A stretch of 64,000 nucleotides of DNA from NCBI RefSeq assembly GCF_009733595.1, contig NZ_WOFH01000002.1:434001-498000 (forward strand), read 5' to 3'. Positions within the stretch are counted from its first letter, which is position 1. Every line of letters begins with the position of its first letter. The position numbers and the translations under genes are program-made. Source of the stretch: Actinomadura litoris. Its GTDB lineage: Bacteria > Actinomycetota > Actinomycetes > Streptosporangiales > Streptosporangiaceae. The notes below the pieces were generated by a model. It worked only from the letters and a program-made list of their open reading frames with translations. It made no database searches and was not told the origin of the DNA. Shown here piece by piece: positions 36,315-45,351 of this stretch.

Positions 36315-36970
36315 GCCTCCAGCCGGTAGCCGGACCCGGTGACCGTCTCGATCACACCCGGTTCGCCGAGCTTGCGGCGCAACGTCGCCATCGTCACTCG
36401 GACGATGTTGCTGAACGGGTCGATGTTCTCGTCCCAGGCCCGCTCCAGCAGCAGCTCGGCGCTCACCACCCCGCCCTCGGCGCGCAGCAGCTCCTCCAGG
36501 ACGGCGAACTCCTTGTTGGTGAGCCGCAGCTCCCGGCCGTCCCGCTGGACCCGGCGCCGGTGCGGGTCCAGCCGGACGCCCCGCCGCTCCAGCACCGGTG
36601 GGACGGGCGTCCGCGAGCGCCGCGCCAGCGCCCGCACCCGGGCGACCAGCTCGCCGAACACGAACGGCTTCGGCAGGTAGTCGTCGGCGCCGAGCATCAG
36701 GCCGTCCACCCGGTCGCCGACGTCGCCGGCGGCCGTCAGCATCAGGATCCGGCCCGTGTGCCGGCGCCCGACCAGCTCCCGGCACACGTCGTCGCCGTGG
36801 ACGGCCGGGAGGTCCCGGTCGAGCACCACCACGTCGTACTCGTTGCGGGACGCGCGCTCCAGCGCACCGTCCCCGTCGTACACCACGTCGACCGCGATGG
36901 CCTGCTCCCGCAGCCCCTCCGCGATCGCGTCCGCCAGCACACGCTCGTCCTCGACGATCAAAACGCGCAT
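36311..36970 (-). CDS. OmpR/PhoB-type response regulator
   Basis: The 219-residue protein has a receiver domain with acidic residues ED at 7-8, phosphoacceptor Asp51 in VVVLDRDLP and Lys in LPKPF. A winged-helix DNA-binding domain follows (RELRLTNKEFAVLEELL, then NIVRVTMATLRRKLGE). It is first in a coupled pair with the HAMP kinase. The ATG giving MRVLIVEDE is chosen over an upstream TTG. Confidence 0.94.
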   Translation of the reverse strand: MRVLIVEDERVLADAIAEGLREQAIAVDVVYDGDGALERASRNEYDVVVLDRDLPAVHGDDVCRELVGRRHTGRILMLTAAGDVGDRVDGLMLGADDYLPKPFVFGELVARVRALARRSRTPVPPVLERRGVRLDPHRRRVQRDGRELRLTNKEFAVLEELLRAEGGVVSAELLLERAWDENIDPFSNIVRVTMATLRRKLGEPGVIETVTGSGYRLEA

Positions 36971-37015
36971 GCGCCGAGCATGGCGCAACGGTGGTTAAAC
37001 CCGGATAAGCCCAGC

Positions 37016-37915
37016 TCAGGGCTGGACGGCATTGACCTCGTAGGTCGTGTCGGGGCCGGGCGGCGTGCTGAACCGGGCGTTCGGCAGGTAGAGCCGCTTC
37101 CCGAAGCGGGTGACGCTCGTCGGGACGTCGAAGCGCTTGTCGGTCAGCTTCTTGGTGACCTTCCCCTCGCCGCCGTCCCTGCTCAACTCGATGACGGCCA
37201 CGGTGTTGAGCGAGTTCTGCACCGCGTACAGCGTGCGGCCGTCGCGCAGTACGCCGTCACCGCTGGTGAGGACCTCGCCGTGCAGGTCCACCGTCTTCGT
37301 CACGCCCGTCGCGGGATCGACCTTGAACAGCTTCCCGGCGTTGGACTGGAGGAGCACGAGGGACTTGTGGTCCGGGCTGGTCGCGATGCCGTTCCCGTTG
37401 AACCCGGGCTGGTAGACGATGTCGCCGGTCAGCGGCACCTTCACCACCTCGCCGTCCCCGTCGAGCGGCACCTTGTAGAGCACGGGATTGGTCGAGTCGG
37501 TGAACCAGGCCGAGTCGTCGGTCAGCACGACGTCGTTGACGAAGGACGGCACCGTGTTCAGGTCGTAGGACTTGAGCAGCGCCCCGGTGCGCGTGTCGTA
37601 GACACGGCCCGTCCCGCTCCGCCCGCCCGCCACGTACAGGCGTCCGTCGACGGTCTTCATCCCGAGCGAGGGCTTGCCCGACGCCGGGGTGATCACCTCG
37701 CCCTTCCCGGTGCGCAGGTCGACGCGGTAGATGGCGCCGGTGGCGCGCGAGCCGAGGAACGCCTCACCCCGCGGGCTCGCCGTGATCCCCTCCGGCTGGA
37801 AGCCGTTGGGCAGCGGGATGCGGTCGGGCGGCGGCTCGGTGTCGCCGAGGGCGGTCCCTCCGACGGGCAGGACGAGACCGGCGGTCAGCGCGATGACAAG
37901 AGTTCGATACAACAT
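37016..37915 (-). CDS. Secreted SMP-30/gluconolactonase-like beta-propeller protein
   Basis: The 299-residue protein has a signal peptide (LVIALTAGLVLPVGGTALGD) and about six propeller repeats, with strands such as QPEGITASPRGEAFLGS, GAIYRVDLRTGK, SFVNDVVLTDDSAWFTDS and GIATSPDHKSLVLLQ. This resembles the SMP-30/LRE family; the metal-binding Asn-Asp (VNDVV, TDS) is in place. Whether it hydrolyses a lactone or only binds a ligand cannot be told. It is alone between the two-component system and a gene-poor stretch. Confidence 0.82.
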   Translation of the reverse strand: MLYRTLVIALTAGLVLPVGGTALGDTEPPPDRIPLPNGFQPEGITASPRGEAFLGSRATGAIYRVDLRTGKGEVITPASGKPSLGMKTVDGRLYVAGGRSGTGRVYDTRTGALLKSYDLNTVPSFVNDVVLTDDSAWFTDSTNPVLYKVPLDGDGEVVKVPLTGDIVYQPGFNGNGIATSPDHKSLVLLQSNAGKLFKVDPATGVTKTVDLHGEVLTSGDGVLRDGRTLYAVQNSLNTVAVIELSRDGGEGKVTKKLTDKRFDVPTSVTRFGKRLYLPNARFSTPPGPDTTYEVNAVQP

Positions 37916-38434
37916 GCCGTCAAGATTCCCCGGTTCCCCCGTCCGCACCATCGCGATCCGCGTCGTCTGCTGTGCGATGCGTGCCGTCCCCAGCGCCTGC
38001 GGTGGCCTTTTCTCTACCCTGACGCACCGGGTGCCCCCGTCGGGGCGGCGAGGCGAAATCCCCGGCGTCAATGCCGAGCGGTCAAGATCAGCAAAGAATG
38101 GAGCGGACGATGATTCGGTCCGGCGCGGCGGGAACGGTCCCGAGGGACCGTTCGCGATGGCGACGCGGCACCCCGTCCGGACTTCCAGCCGGGGGAGCGC
38201 AACCCCGACGGCACGCGGAAATGGAAATACTCCAACACCAAATATGTGCTCGTCCGCACGCGCAGGGCTCCAACCAGTCCTCACCCGGCGGCTCCCTCAA
38301 GAACGTCACCGACTTCGACCACAGCTGGGCGTCGTCCGCCGATTCGCTGATCACCACCACCCCGGAGCACCACCGCTTCCTCAAGGCGCTGCTGAGAAGC
38401 GGCGGCCACCCGAGGGCGGGTGGCCGCCCTTCGC
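37916..38434. other. Gene-poor stretch with a possible decayed coding remnant
   Basis: No intact gene is supported in these 519 bases. On the + strand two different frames hold protein-like sequence back to back. One, ending near 38260, reads DFQPGERNPDGTRKWKYSN and then TKYVLVRT. The other, after about 38262, reads SLKNVTDFDHSWASSADSL, then ITTTPEHHRFLKALL. A single frameshift near 38258-38265 would join them, so this may be the remains of one gene. I do not recognise the family. Confidence 0.35.
38401..38428. terminator. Hairpin after the NmrA-like gene
   Basis: GGCGGCCACCCG and CGGGTGGCCGCC form a perfect 12-bp stem with loop AGGG, just beyond the stop codon of the minus-strand gene. Confidence 0.8.
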
Positions 38435-39277
38435 TCAGCCCCAGCCGCCCTCGGCGGCGGTGGACGCGGCGAACTCCCCGAAACTCCGCGCCGGCCGCCC
38501 GAGCGCACGCGGCACCCCGTCGGAGACGTGCTCGTCCTTCCCCTCCCTGAGCGGCTCGACGAGATCCGCGAAGGCCGCCGCGTCCTCAGGCGGCACCCCC
38601 TGCCCGACGAGTTCGGCGACGTACTCCTCGACGGACAGCGGCACGTAGCGGACGTCGCGCCCGGCCGCCTCGGAGATCGTCGCGGCCGCCTCCTCCAGCG
38701 TCACGGCCCGGGGCCCGGAGAGCTCGTAGATCCGGCCGGAATGCCCGTCGCCGGTCAGCGCGGCCACCACCAACGCCGCGATGTCCTCCGCGTCGACGAA
38801 GCTCGCGGCCCCGTCGCCGCCCGGCAGCCGCAGCTCCCCGGCGCGGACGGCCTCGGCGAAGAACCCCTCGCTGAAGTTCTGCGCGAACCATCCCGGCCTG
38901 CTGATCGTCCACTCCAGCCCGCTCTCCCGGACGGCGGCCTCGCCATCGATGAGGCCCTCCAGCATCCCGCCGCTGTCCTTGGCGTAACCGGGCACGTCGA
39001 TCCCGCGCCCCGAGGCCAGCACGACCCGCCGCACCCCTAGCCGCGCCGCCCGCTCGACGAACGGCCGCACGAGCGCCGTCCCGTCCAGCGGGACGATGTA
39101 GACGGCCCCCACGCCCTCCAGCGCGGCGTCCCAGGTGGCGCGGTCCGTCCAGTCGAAGAAGTGCTCCCCGCCCCGCGCCGCCGCGCGGACCGCCGCCCCC
39201 TCCGCCCGCAGCCGCCGGACCACACGCCTGCCGGACTTACCGGTCGCGCCGGTGACAAGAATCTGGTGTTCACCCAT
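38435..39277 (-). CDS. NAD(P)H-binding NmrA-like oxidoreductase
   Basis: The 280-residue atypical SDR has the NAD(P) motif ILVTGATGKSGRRVVRRL (about 6-23) and ISRPGWFAQNFSEGF, as in NmrA/HSCARG and quinone-oxidoreductase-like proteins. No clear YxxxK is present, as is usual for this group, whose members act as redox sensors or reductases. It is divergent from an AraC regulator with 80 bp between the starts, which probably controls it. Confidence 0.87.
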   Translation of the reverse strand: MGEHQILVTGATGKSGRRVVRRLRAEGAAVRAAARGGEHFFDWTDRATWDAALEGVGAVYIVPLDGTALVRPFVERAARLGVRRVVLASGRGIDVPGYAKDSGGMLEGLIDGEAAVRESGLEWTISRPGWFAQNFSEGFFAEAVRAGELRLPGGDGAASFVDAEDIAALVVAALTGDGHSGRIYELSGPRAVTLEEAAATISEAAGRDVRYVPLSVEEYVAELVGQGVPPEDAAAFADLVEPLREGKDEHVSDGVPRALGRPARSFGEFAASTAAEGGWG

Positions 39278-39357
39278 GCCCCCAGCCAACCCGCGATCAC
39301 TGAGACGATCCATGCCTGAAAAGCTCCGCCTGATGTCTGACCGTCTAACCTGAGCCC

Positions 39358-40275
39358 ATGGACGCCGTATCGGAACTCCTGGCAGGCGTGCGGGCCCGCG
39401 GCGCCGTCTTCCGCCAGACGGTCATGCGACCGCCCTGGGCGCTCCGCATGGCCAGCGGCGCCCCTCTGACGCTGGCGACGATGCTGAACGGCCACGCCTG
39501 GATCGTCCCCGACGGCCGCGACCCGGTGCGCATAGCCCCGGGCGACATAGCGGTGGTCCCCGGCGACGCGCCCTACACGGTGGCGGACGACCCGGCAACG
39601 GAACCCACCCAGGTGGTGACCACCGCCGACTACTGCTCAGGCCGGACCGGCACCTGCGGAGACCCCGCCGACGAAGCGGCCGTCCTCCTGAGCGGCGCCT
39701 TCGAACGCCGAGGCGAACTGAGCGGACACCTCCTCCACGCGCTGCCTCCCGTCCTGGTGGTGCCGGCCGGGGACAGCCCGTACCCGTCCACGGAACTGAT
39801 CGCCGCGGAGATCACCAGAGAACGCCCAGGCCGGCAACTGGTCCTGGACCGCCTCCTGGACCTCATGCTGGTCTCCGCCCTCCGCACATGGTTCGAGACA
39901 CCGGACTCCACCGCCCCCGCGTGGTGCCGGGCATTGGACGACCCGATAGCGGGCACCGCCCTCCGCCTGTTGCACGAATCTCCCGCCCACCCCTGGACGG
40001 TCGCGGACCTGGCGGCCAGAACCGGAGTATCAAGGGCGGCCCTGGCCCGCCGCTTCACCGCCCAGGTGGGCGAGCCCCCAATGGCCTACCTGACGGGCTG
40101 GCGAATAGCCCTGGCCGCCGATCTCCTGAGAGAAACCGACGAAACCGTATCCGCCATCGCCAGAAAAGTAGGCTACGCCAACGCCTTCGCCCTGAGCGTG
40201 GCCTTCGAACGCCTGAAAGGAACCCGCCCTACTACCCACAGAACCAAGGCGAGACCCTCGTGGCCACCTACCTAG
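39358..40275 (+). CDS. AraC-family regulator with cupin_6 domain
   Basis: The 305-residue protein has an N-terminal cupin-like sensor (about 1-150: RIAPGDIAVVPGDAPYTVAD) and a C-terminal AraC HTH pair (about 195-290: WTVADLAARTGVSRAALARR, then VSAIARKVGYANAFALSVAF). Cupin_6 regulators usually repress or activate an adjacent oxidoreductase gene. The divergent NmrA-like gene fits this. The start is the ATG giving MDAVSELL. Confidence 0.93.
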   Translation: MDAVSELLAGVRARGAVFRQTVMRPPWALRMASGAPLTLATMLNGHAWIVPDGRDPVRIAPGDIAVVPGDAPYTVADDPATEPTQVVTTADYCSGRTGTCGDPADEAAVLLSGAFERRGELSGHLLHALPPVLVVPAGDSPYPSTELIAAEITRERPGRQLVLDRLLDLMLVSALRTWFETPDSTAPAWCRALDDPIAGTALRLLHESPAHPWTVADLAARTGVSRAALARRFTAQVGEPPMAYLTGWRIALAADLLRETDETVSAIARKVGYANAFALSVAFERLKGTRPTTHRTKARPSWPPT

Positions 40276-40380
40276 AGCTCCCAGCCGTCCCAACGGGCAG
40301 CAACTGAAGATCCGCGTATGGCAATGGCCGTATGCGGTCAGGCGGCCACGGTAAGTGATCGTGAGCGCGAGACTGGCGCC

Positions 40381-41310
40381 ATGGAACCACGGAACGCGCG
40401 CACATCCCGCCGCCCTCCGCGCCCCCATCCGCCCAGGCGAAAGATGATCGCCGTTTTCACGGCCGGTGCCGTGACGTTCGCCGCGGGCTGGATCACGCTG
40501 ACCGACGCCGGCGGCGGGGTGCTTCGAGGACTGGGCCTCCTGGAATCCACCCAGGACCGTGCCCGCGGCTTCATGGGCTCGAAGTCGCTCGTGCTGGCCG
40601 GGGCGCCGAGGTGGGGCGAGTCGGCGGCCATGGTCACCGGCGAAAGAATGGTGGCGCCGACCTCGAATGAGGCATTCTACGACCGGTACAACGAGAAGGC
40701 CGATGACCCGAGGGTGGCCGGGAGCGGGTACTCGGAGATCTCTTTCGGCCTCAAGGCGCAGCGTGCCCAGGTCGTCGAGATAACGCAGATCACCGCGGTG
40801 GAGGTCAAGAGAATCCCCATGCCGGACGGCACACTGCTGTGGAGCCCGCCCGGAGGAGGGGACGGCGTCATGCTGACCCTCGGGTTGGCCTTCCGGAACC
40901 TTCCCCCACGGGTGCGGGCGCGGACCATCGAGCCTGTATACAGCGAGAATGCTCCTTTCCGCTGGAAGGATCTGGGCCCTTATCCCGGACATGGAAAGGG
41001 CAACACCAAGCTGAAGGACCAGGAGACGGTGAGCGTCCAGTTGTTCGTCGACACGCTGAGCGTGCCCACGTCCTTCAAGATCGCGATCTCCTACACGGTG
41101 GGCGGAAAAGTGCAGCCGCCCCTGGTCTTAGGCAATGAGGGCGACGAGCGAAGGCCGTTCCGCATCGTCCCTCTTTGTTCGTCGCGCAGGTTCATCGCGG
41201 AGAAGAGGGCGTACACGATCGACCTCGGCGCCTCGCGGCCCGGCGTGGTGCCGATGAAAATGGGTTCGATGGGGGACATCTCACTAAAATGCTCCAAGCG
41301 ACAGAGCTGA
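40381..41310 (+). CDS. Membrane-anchored protein of unknown function
   Basis: The 309-residue protein has a proline/arginine-rich cytoplasmic start, one transmembrane segment (about 20-42: MIAVFTAGAVTFAAGWITL) and a long external part. The external part has beta-strand character (VMLTLGLAFRNLPPRVRAR, TSFKIAISYTVGGKVQPPLV) and two Cys near the end. I recognise no family. An earlier ATG is in frame but has no ribosome site. The spacing to neighbours suggests an independent gene. Confidence 0.65.
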   Translation: MEPRNARTSRRPPRPHPPRRKMIAVFTAGAVTFAAGWITLTDAGGGVLRGLGLLESTQDRARGFMGSKSLVLAGAPRWGESAAMVTGERMVAPTSNEAFYDRYNEKADDPRVAGSGYSEISFGLKAQRAQVVEITQITAVEVKRIPMPDGTLLWSPPGGGDGVMLTLGLAFRNLPPRVRARTIEPVYSENAPFRWKDLGPYPGHGKGNTKLKDQETVSVQLFVDTLSVPTSFKIAISYTVGGKVQPPLVLGNEGDERRPFRIVPLCSSRRFIAEKRAYTIDLGASRPGVVPMKMGSMGDISLKCSKRQS

Positions 41311-41471
41311 CGGTGTGCCGCCTTCGCGAGGTCGAGTGATTCGCCGAACGGGCCAGGCCGCCGTCAGCCGGTCGCGGCCGGATCGTCGCGGTGGTGCGGC
41401 TAATGCGGGTTTAACCCCTGGGGTGGTCCTCTTGGGGCGCTGGGACGTGGGTTTCCGGCGGAGAGGACGGT

Positions 41472-41954
41472 ATGCGGGTTCGCGGGTTCGGGCTTGTGGT
41501 GGCGGCTGTGGTGGGGCTTTCGGGGTGCGGTGGGGAGTCGGGTGGGGTCGCCAGCGCGGGTGGCGGGTCGGCTTCGCCTCAGAAGTCGGTTTCGGCGGAG
41601 GACGCGCAGCTCGGGTTCGCCCGGTGCATGCGGGAGAACGGGGTGGACGTTCCGGATCCGGGGAGCGGGCAGAAGGCGCTGCGGCTCGGGAAGGGCGGCG
41701 ACGGGGAGAAGGTCCAGGGGGCTTTCAAGAAGTGCCGGTCGTGGCTCCAGGCCGGCGGGAAGATGCCCGATCTCAAGGATCCGAAGGCGCGGGATTCCTA
41801 TGTCAGGTTCGCGCAGTGCATGCGTGAGAACGGGGTCGACATGAAGGACCCGGGGTCGGACGGGGTGATCCAGGTTCCGCGCGGCACCAGCCCCGAGAAG
41901 GTCGAGAAGGCGCGGAACGCCTGCCGGGGGCTTCTGCCGGGGAGCGGGAAATGA
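41472..41954 (+). CDS. Lipoprotein with duplicated CMRENGVD motif
   Basis: The 160-residue protein has a lipoprotein signal (core LVVAAVVGLSGC; Cys19 as lipid anchor) and two copies of a helical motif: GFARCMRENGVDVPDPGS (about 49-66) and RFAQCMRENGVDMKDPGS (about 113-130), each followed by a second Cys (KKCRSW, NACRGL). Four cysteines may form disulphides. It begins after GGAGAGG and overlaps the adaptor gene (ATGA), so it is the first gene of the ABC-efflux operon. Similar lipoproteins commonly precede such adaptors in actinomycetes; no function is assigned. Confidence 0.8.
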   Translation: MRVRGFGLVVAAVVGLSGCGGESGGVASAGGGSASPQKSVSAEDAQLGFARCMRENGVDVPDPGSGQKALRLGKGGDGEKVQGAFKKCRSWLQAGGKMPDLKDPKARDSYVRFAQCMRENGVDMKDPGSDGVIQVPRGTSPEKVEKARNACRGLLPGSGK

Positions 41955-42979
41955 GATGGGCGCTGGTGGTGGGCGGCGTCGTCGTCCTGGGGGTCGGGGT
42001 GGGCGGTGTGGTGCTCCGTCTCGGCGGGGACGAGGCGGAGGCACGGCCCGGGGTGCGGCTGGGGACGGCGGTGGTGACGCGGGGGGATCTCGTGGACACC
42101 GAGAAGGTGGACGGAAGGCTCACCTATGACGGGGCCCGGGACGTGTGGACCGGTGCGTCCGGGATCGTGACATGGGCGCCGAGGGAGGGGGCGACCGTTC
42201 GCCGGGGCGGGACGCTGGTGAAGGTCTCCGGGAAGCCCGTCACCTTGATGTATGGAGGAAGCCCCATGTACCGGGTGCTCCGGGTGGGGGAGTCGGGTGC
42301 GGACGTGCGGCAGCTTGAGGGGAACCTCGCGGCGCTCGGGTACGGGGATCTGACCGTCGACACGCGGTTCACCGAGGCCACGGAGGCCGCCGTCAAGGAA
42401 TGGCGGGACGATCGAGGGCTTGAGGAGACGGGGGTCGTCGACCCGGCGCAGATCGTTTTCCTTGGCGGGGCGGTGCGGGTGCGGAAGGTGCGGACGCCTG
42501 AGGGGAAGCAGGCCGTCCAGGGGCAGCCCGTGCTGGAGGTGGCGGGGACGCGGCGGGTCGTCCATGTGGACCTTGACGCGGACAAGCAGGACCTCGCGCG
42601 GGAAGGCGCGAAGGTCTCGGTCGAGCTGCCCGGCGGCAAGGTCGTTCCCGGGACGGTCAGCGAGGTCGGCGACGTCGCGGAGAGCAGCGGGAGCGGGCAG
42701 GACCAGAAGACCACGGTGGGCGTCGACATCGCGGTCAAGGGGCGCACGGGACGGCTGGACGAGGCGCCCGTGACCGTCGAGCTGGAGAGCGAGCGGCGGC
42801 GGGGCGTGCTGTCGGTGCCGGTCGAGGCGCTGCTGGCGACGCGGGAGGGCGGGTTCGCGGTCGAGGTCGCCGACGGGACGGGCAGGCTCGTCCCGGTGCG
42901 GATCGGTGCGTTCGGCGGAGGGCGCGTGGAGGTCACCGGGGTCGCCGAGGGCGTGAAGGTCGGGGTGCCGGAGCGATGA
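41951..42979 (+). CDS. Periplasmic-type adaptor with peptidoglycan-binding domain
   Basis: The 342-residue protein has an N-terminal anchor ([21 protein letters not shown]), a biotinyl-lipoyl-like half ([20 protein letters not shown]), an inserted PG_binding_1 domain (about 115-160: [17 protein letters not shown]) and a beta-barrel/MP domain. It is the actinobacterial equivalent of the MacA adaptor, linking the ABC pump to the cell wall. Overlaps on both sides (ATGA) show tight coupling. Confidence 0.88.
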   Translation: MRWALVVGGVVVLGVGVGGVVLRLGGDEAEARPGVRLGTAVVTRGDLVDTEKVDGRLTYDGARDVWTGASGIVTWAPREGATVRRGGTLVKVSGKPVTLMYGGSPMYRVLRVGESGADVRQLEGNLAALGYGDLTVDTRFTEATEAAVKEWRDDRGLEETGVVDPAQIVFLGGAVRVRKVRTPEGKQAVQGQPVLEVAGTRRVVHVDLDADKQDLAREGAKVSVELPGGKVVPGTVSEVGDVAESSGSGQDQKTTVGVDIAVKGRTGRLDEAPVTVELESERRRGVLSVPVEALLATREGGFAVEVADGTGRLVPVRIGAFGGGRVEVTGVAEGVKVGVPER

Positions 42980-43653
42980 CGATCGTCAGGTTGGACGGGG
43001 TCACCAAGGAGTACGCGGGCGAGGTCGTCGCGTTGCGCGGTGTCGATCTCGGCGTCGAGGCGGGGGAGATGGTCGCGATCATCGGGCCGTCCGGGTCGGG
43101 CAAGTCCACGCTGCTGCACATGATCGGCACGTTGGACCGGCCGACGGCGGGGCGGGTGGAGGTGGCCGGGCACGACGTGGCGCGGTTGTCGGACCGGGAG
43201 CTGTCGGCGCTGCGGGCGCGGCACATCGGGTTCGTGTTCCAGCAGTTCCACCTCGCGGCGGGCGTGAGCGCGCTCGACAACGTCGCGGACGGGCTCCTCT
43301 ACAGCGGCGTGCCGCTGCGGGAGCGGCGGGAGCGGGCGCGGGCGGCGCTGGAGCGGGTCGGGCTCGGGCACCGGACGCGGCACCGGCCGCACCAGATGTC
43401 GGGCGGTGAGCAGCAGCGGGTCGCGGTGGCGCGGGCCGTGGCGGGCGAGCCCGACCTGCTGCTGGCCGACGAGCCGACCGGCAACCTCGACTCGGCGGCG
43501 GGCGCCGGGGTGCTGGCGCTGCTCGCCGAGCTGAACGCGGCGGGCACCACGATCGCGATCATCACGCATGACGCGGAGGTGGCGGCCGCCGCGCCGCGCC
43601 GCGTCCGGGTGCGGGACGGCCTGATCGTCGCCGACGAGCGGGGCGCCCGGTGA
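42976..43653 (+). CDS. ABC transporter ATP-binding protein (MacB/LolD type)
   Basis: This 225-residue ATPase has Walker [10 protein letters not shown] (about 37-45), Q-loop [11 protein letters not shown], signature [14 protein letters not shown] and Walker [13 protein letters not shown], with the H-loop in IITHDAEV. The LolD/MacB-type order with GTLDRPTAG is clear. It couples to the FtsX-like permease that follows, whose GTG overlaps its stop. Confidence 0.96.
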   Translation: MTIVRLDGVTKEYAGEVVALRGVDLGVEAGEMVAIIGPSGSGKSTLLHMIGTLDRPTAGRVEVAGHDVARLSDRELSALRARHIGFVFQQFHLAAGVSALDNVADGLLYSGVPLRERRERARAALERVGLGHRTRHRPHQMSGGEQQRVAVARAVAGEPDLLLADEPTGNLDSAAGAGVLALLAELNAAGTTIAIITHDAEVAAAAPRRVRVRDGLIVADERGAR

Positions 43654-44921
43654 GGCCCGCGCGGCTCGGGCCCCGGGACGTGCTGCGGGTCGGGCTCGGC
43701 GGGCTGCGAGCGCGCCCGGCGCGGGTGGTGATGTCCGCGCTCGGCATCGCGATCGGGATCGCGACGATGGTCGCGGTCATCGGGATCTCCTCCAGCGGCG
43801 AGGAGGAGCTGCTGCGGCGGCTGGACCGGCTCGGCACGAACCTGCTGCGGGCCGAGCCCGGCGACACGCTGTTCGGGGACGCGGCGGAGCTGCCGGAGGC
43901 GGCGCCGGAGATGGTCCGCCGGATCGGGACCGTGACGGCGGTCGGCGCGACCGGCGCGACCGGCGCGACCGTGCGCCGCACCGACCGCATCCCGGAGGAG
44001 GTCACCCAGGGCATCGCGGTGCAGGCCGCGACGCCCGACCTGCTCGGCACCCTCGGCGCGCGGACGGCGGCGGGCCGCTGGCTGGACGCGGCGACCGGGC
44101 GCTACCCCGGGGTCGTCCTCGGCGCGGAGGCGGCGCGGCGGCTCGGCCTGGACCGGCCCGATCTCCTGTGGGGGGACGACCCCCCACGCCCCCCGGAACA
44201 GCCCGGTCACTTGTGGAGGGGCGACCCCCCACGCCCCCCGGAAGGGCCCGGTGTGCAGGTGTGGATCGGCGGGCGCCGGTTCACCGTCCTCGGCGTGCTG
44301 GCCCCGGCGGAGCTGGCGCCGGAGATCGACCGGTCCGCGCTCGTCGGCTGGGACGCGGCGCGCCGCTACCTCGGCTTCGGCGGGCACCCGACGACGATCT
44401 ACGAGCGGTCGGCGGACGCGTCGGTCGCCGACGTCCGGGCCGTCCTCGCCAGGACGGTCGACCCCGAGCATCCCGAGCAGGTGCGGGTGAGCCGCCCCTC
44501 GGACGCGCTGGAGGCCAGGGCCGCGGCGGCGGGCGCGTTCACCGGGCTGCTGCTCGGCCTCGGCGCGGTCGCGCTGCTGGTCGGCGGCGTCGGCGTCGCG
44601 AACACGATGGTGGTCTCGGTGCTGGAGCGGCGCCGCGAGATCGGGCTGCGGCGGTCCCTCGGCGCGACGCGGGGGCAGGTCCGCGTGCAGTTCCTCGCCG
44701 AGTCGCTGCTGCTGTCGGCGTGCGGCGGGGTGGCCGGGGTCGTCCTCGGGACGGGGGTCACCGCCGGGTTCGCGCTCGCCAAGGGGTGGCCGCCGGTCGT
44801 CCCGGTGTGGGCGCTCGGCGGCGCGCTGGCGGCGACGCTCGCGATCGGGACGGCGGCGGGGCTGTACCCGGCGGCGCGGGCGGCGCGGCTGTCGCCGACC
44901 GCCGCGCTGGCCACGGTCTGA
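43650..44921 (+). CDS. MacB/FtsX-type ABC permease with an in-frame duplicated hairpin repeat
   Basis: The 423-residue permease has one N-terminal membrane helix ([20 protein letters not shown]), an extracytoplasmic MacB_PCD-like domain and three C-terminal helices ([20 protein letters not shown] and two more), ending in the FtsX domain with [20 protein letters not shown]. Two proline-rich 15-residue blocks ([30 protein letters not shown]) stand in the external domain; they are encoded by a duplicated GC-rich hairpin element and are not expected in this family. The reading frame is kept, so the protein may still work. Confidence 0.9.
   Translation: MRPARLGPRDVLRVGLGGLRARPARVVMSALGIAIGIATMVAVIGISSSGEEELLRRLDRLGTNLLRAEPGDTLFGDAAELPEAAPEMVRRIGTVTAVGATGATGATVRRTDRIPEEVTQGIAVQAATPDLLGTLGARTAAGRWLDAATGRYPGVVLGAEAARRLGLDRPDLLWGDDPPRPPEQPGHLWRGDPPRPPEGPGVQVWIGGRRFTVLGVLAPAELAPEIDRSALVGWDAARRYLGFGGHPTTIYERSADASVADVRAVLARTVDPEHPEQVRVSRPSDALEARAAAAGAFTGLLLGLGAVALLVGGVGVANTMVVSVLERRREIGLRRSLGATRGQVRVQFLAESLLLSACGGVAGVVLGTGVTAGFALAKGWPPVVPVWALGGALAATLAIGTAAGLYPAARAARLSPTAALATV
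44167..44252 (+). repeat. Tandem 41-bp hairpin repeat inside the permease gene
   Basis: Two 41-bp units at 44167-44207 and 44212-44252 are 37/41 identical and 45 bp (15 codons) apart. Each contains G-rich and C-rich arms able to pair (GTGGGGGG with CCCCCCAC in the first), followed by GCCCCCCGGAA. The unit resembles intergenic hairpin repeats but lies in frame in a coding region. Confidence 0.75.
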
Positions 44922-44981
44922 GGAACCGGTGCATGATTGGGACGCCGACGACGTCCCACCTGGGGAGGTGCCTCCGCCGCC

Positions 44982-45344
44982 ATGCCCGTGCCACGTCCGC
45001 TCCGCGAGCGCTGCCGCGATTTCCTCGGGATCGACGGGGAGATCCGCTACCTGTTTCCCGCGATGGCCCACGGGGGCGGAGCGGGGTTCGTCTTCGTCGT
45101 CACCGACGACCAGGTCGCGGTGATCTCCACCGGGTCGCTGAGCCGCAGCACCCCGAAGAGCATCTGGGGCAGCTACCCGCGCGGCACCCGGATCGGCCCG
45201 GTGGAGCTCGGCGCCGGCGCGTCCTTCGAGTTCGCCGGGGCCGCGTTCGAGATCGACGACGAGTACGTCGCGGTGGTCAACGCCGCCGACACCGAGATTT
45301 TCGCGCGCGACAGCCTGCCGCGCGACCCGCTGCCCGACCTGTGA
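44982..45344 (+). CDS. Small hypothetical protein
   Basis: The 120-residue protein has a helix (PLRERCRDFLGI) and a beta-rich body (GFVFVVTDDQVAVISTGS, ASFEFAGAAFEIDDEYVAVV) that recalls PH-like or YokE-type folds, but I cannot assign it. A GGGGAGGTG lies 13 bases before the ATG; a TTG 45 bases upstream is also in frame. It ends 7 bp from the convergent EfeU gene. Confidence 0.6.
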   Translation: MPVPRPLRERCRDFLGIDGEIRYLFPAMAHGGGAGFVFVVTDDQVAVISTGSLSRSTPKSIWGSYPRGTRIGPVELGAGASFEFAGAAFEIDDEYVAVVNAADTEIFARDSLPRDPLPDL

Positions 45345-45351
45345 GGCCGCC

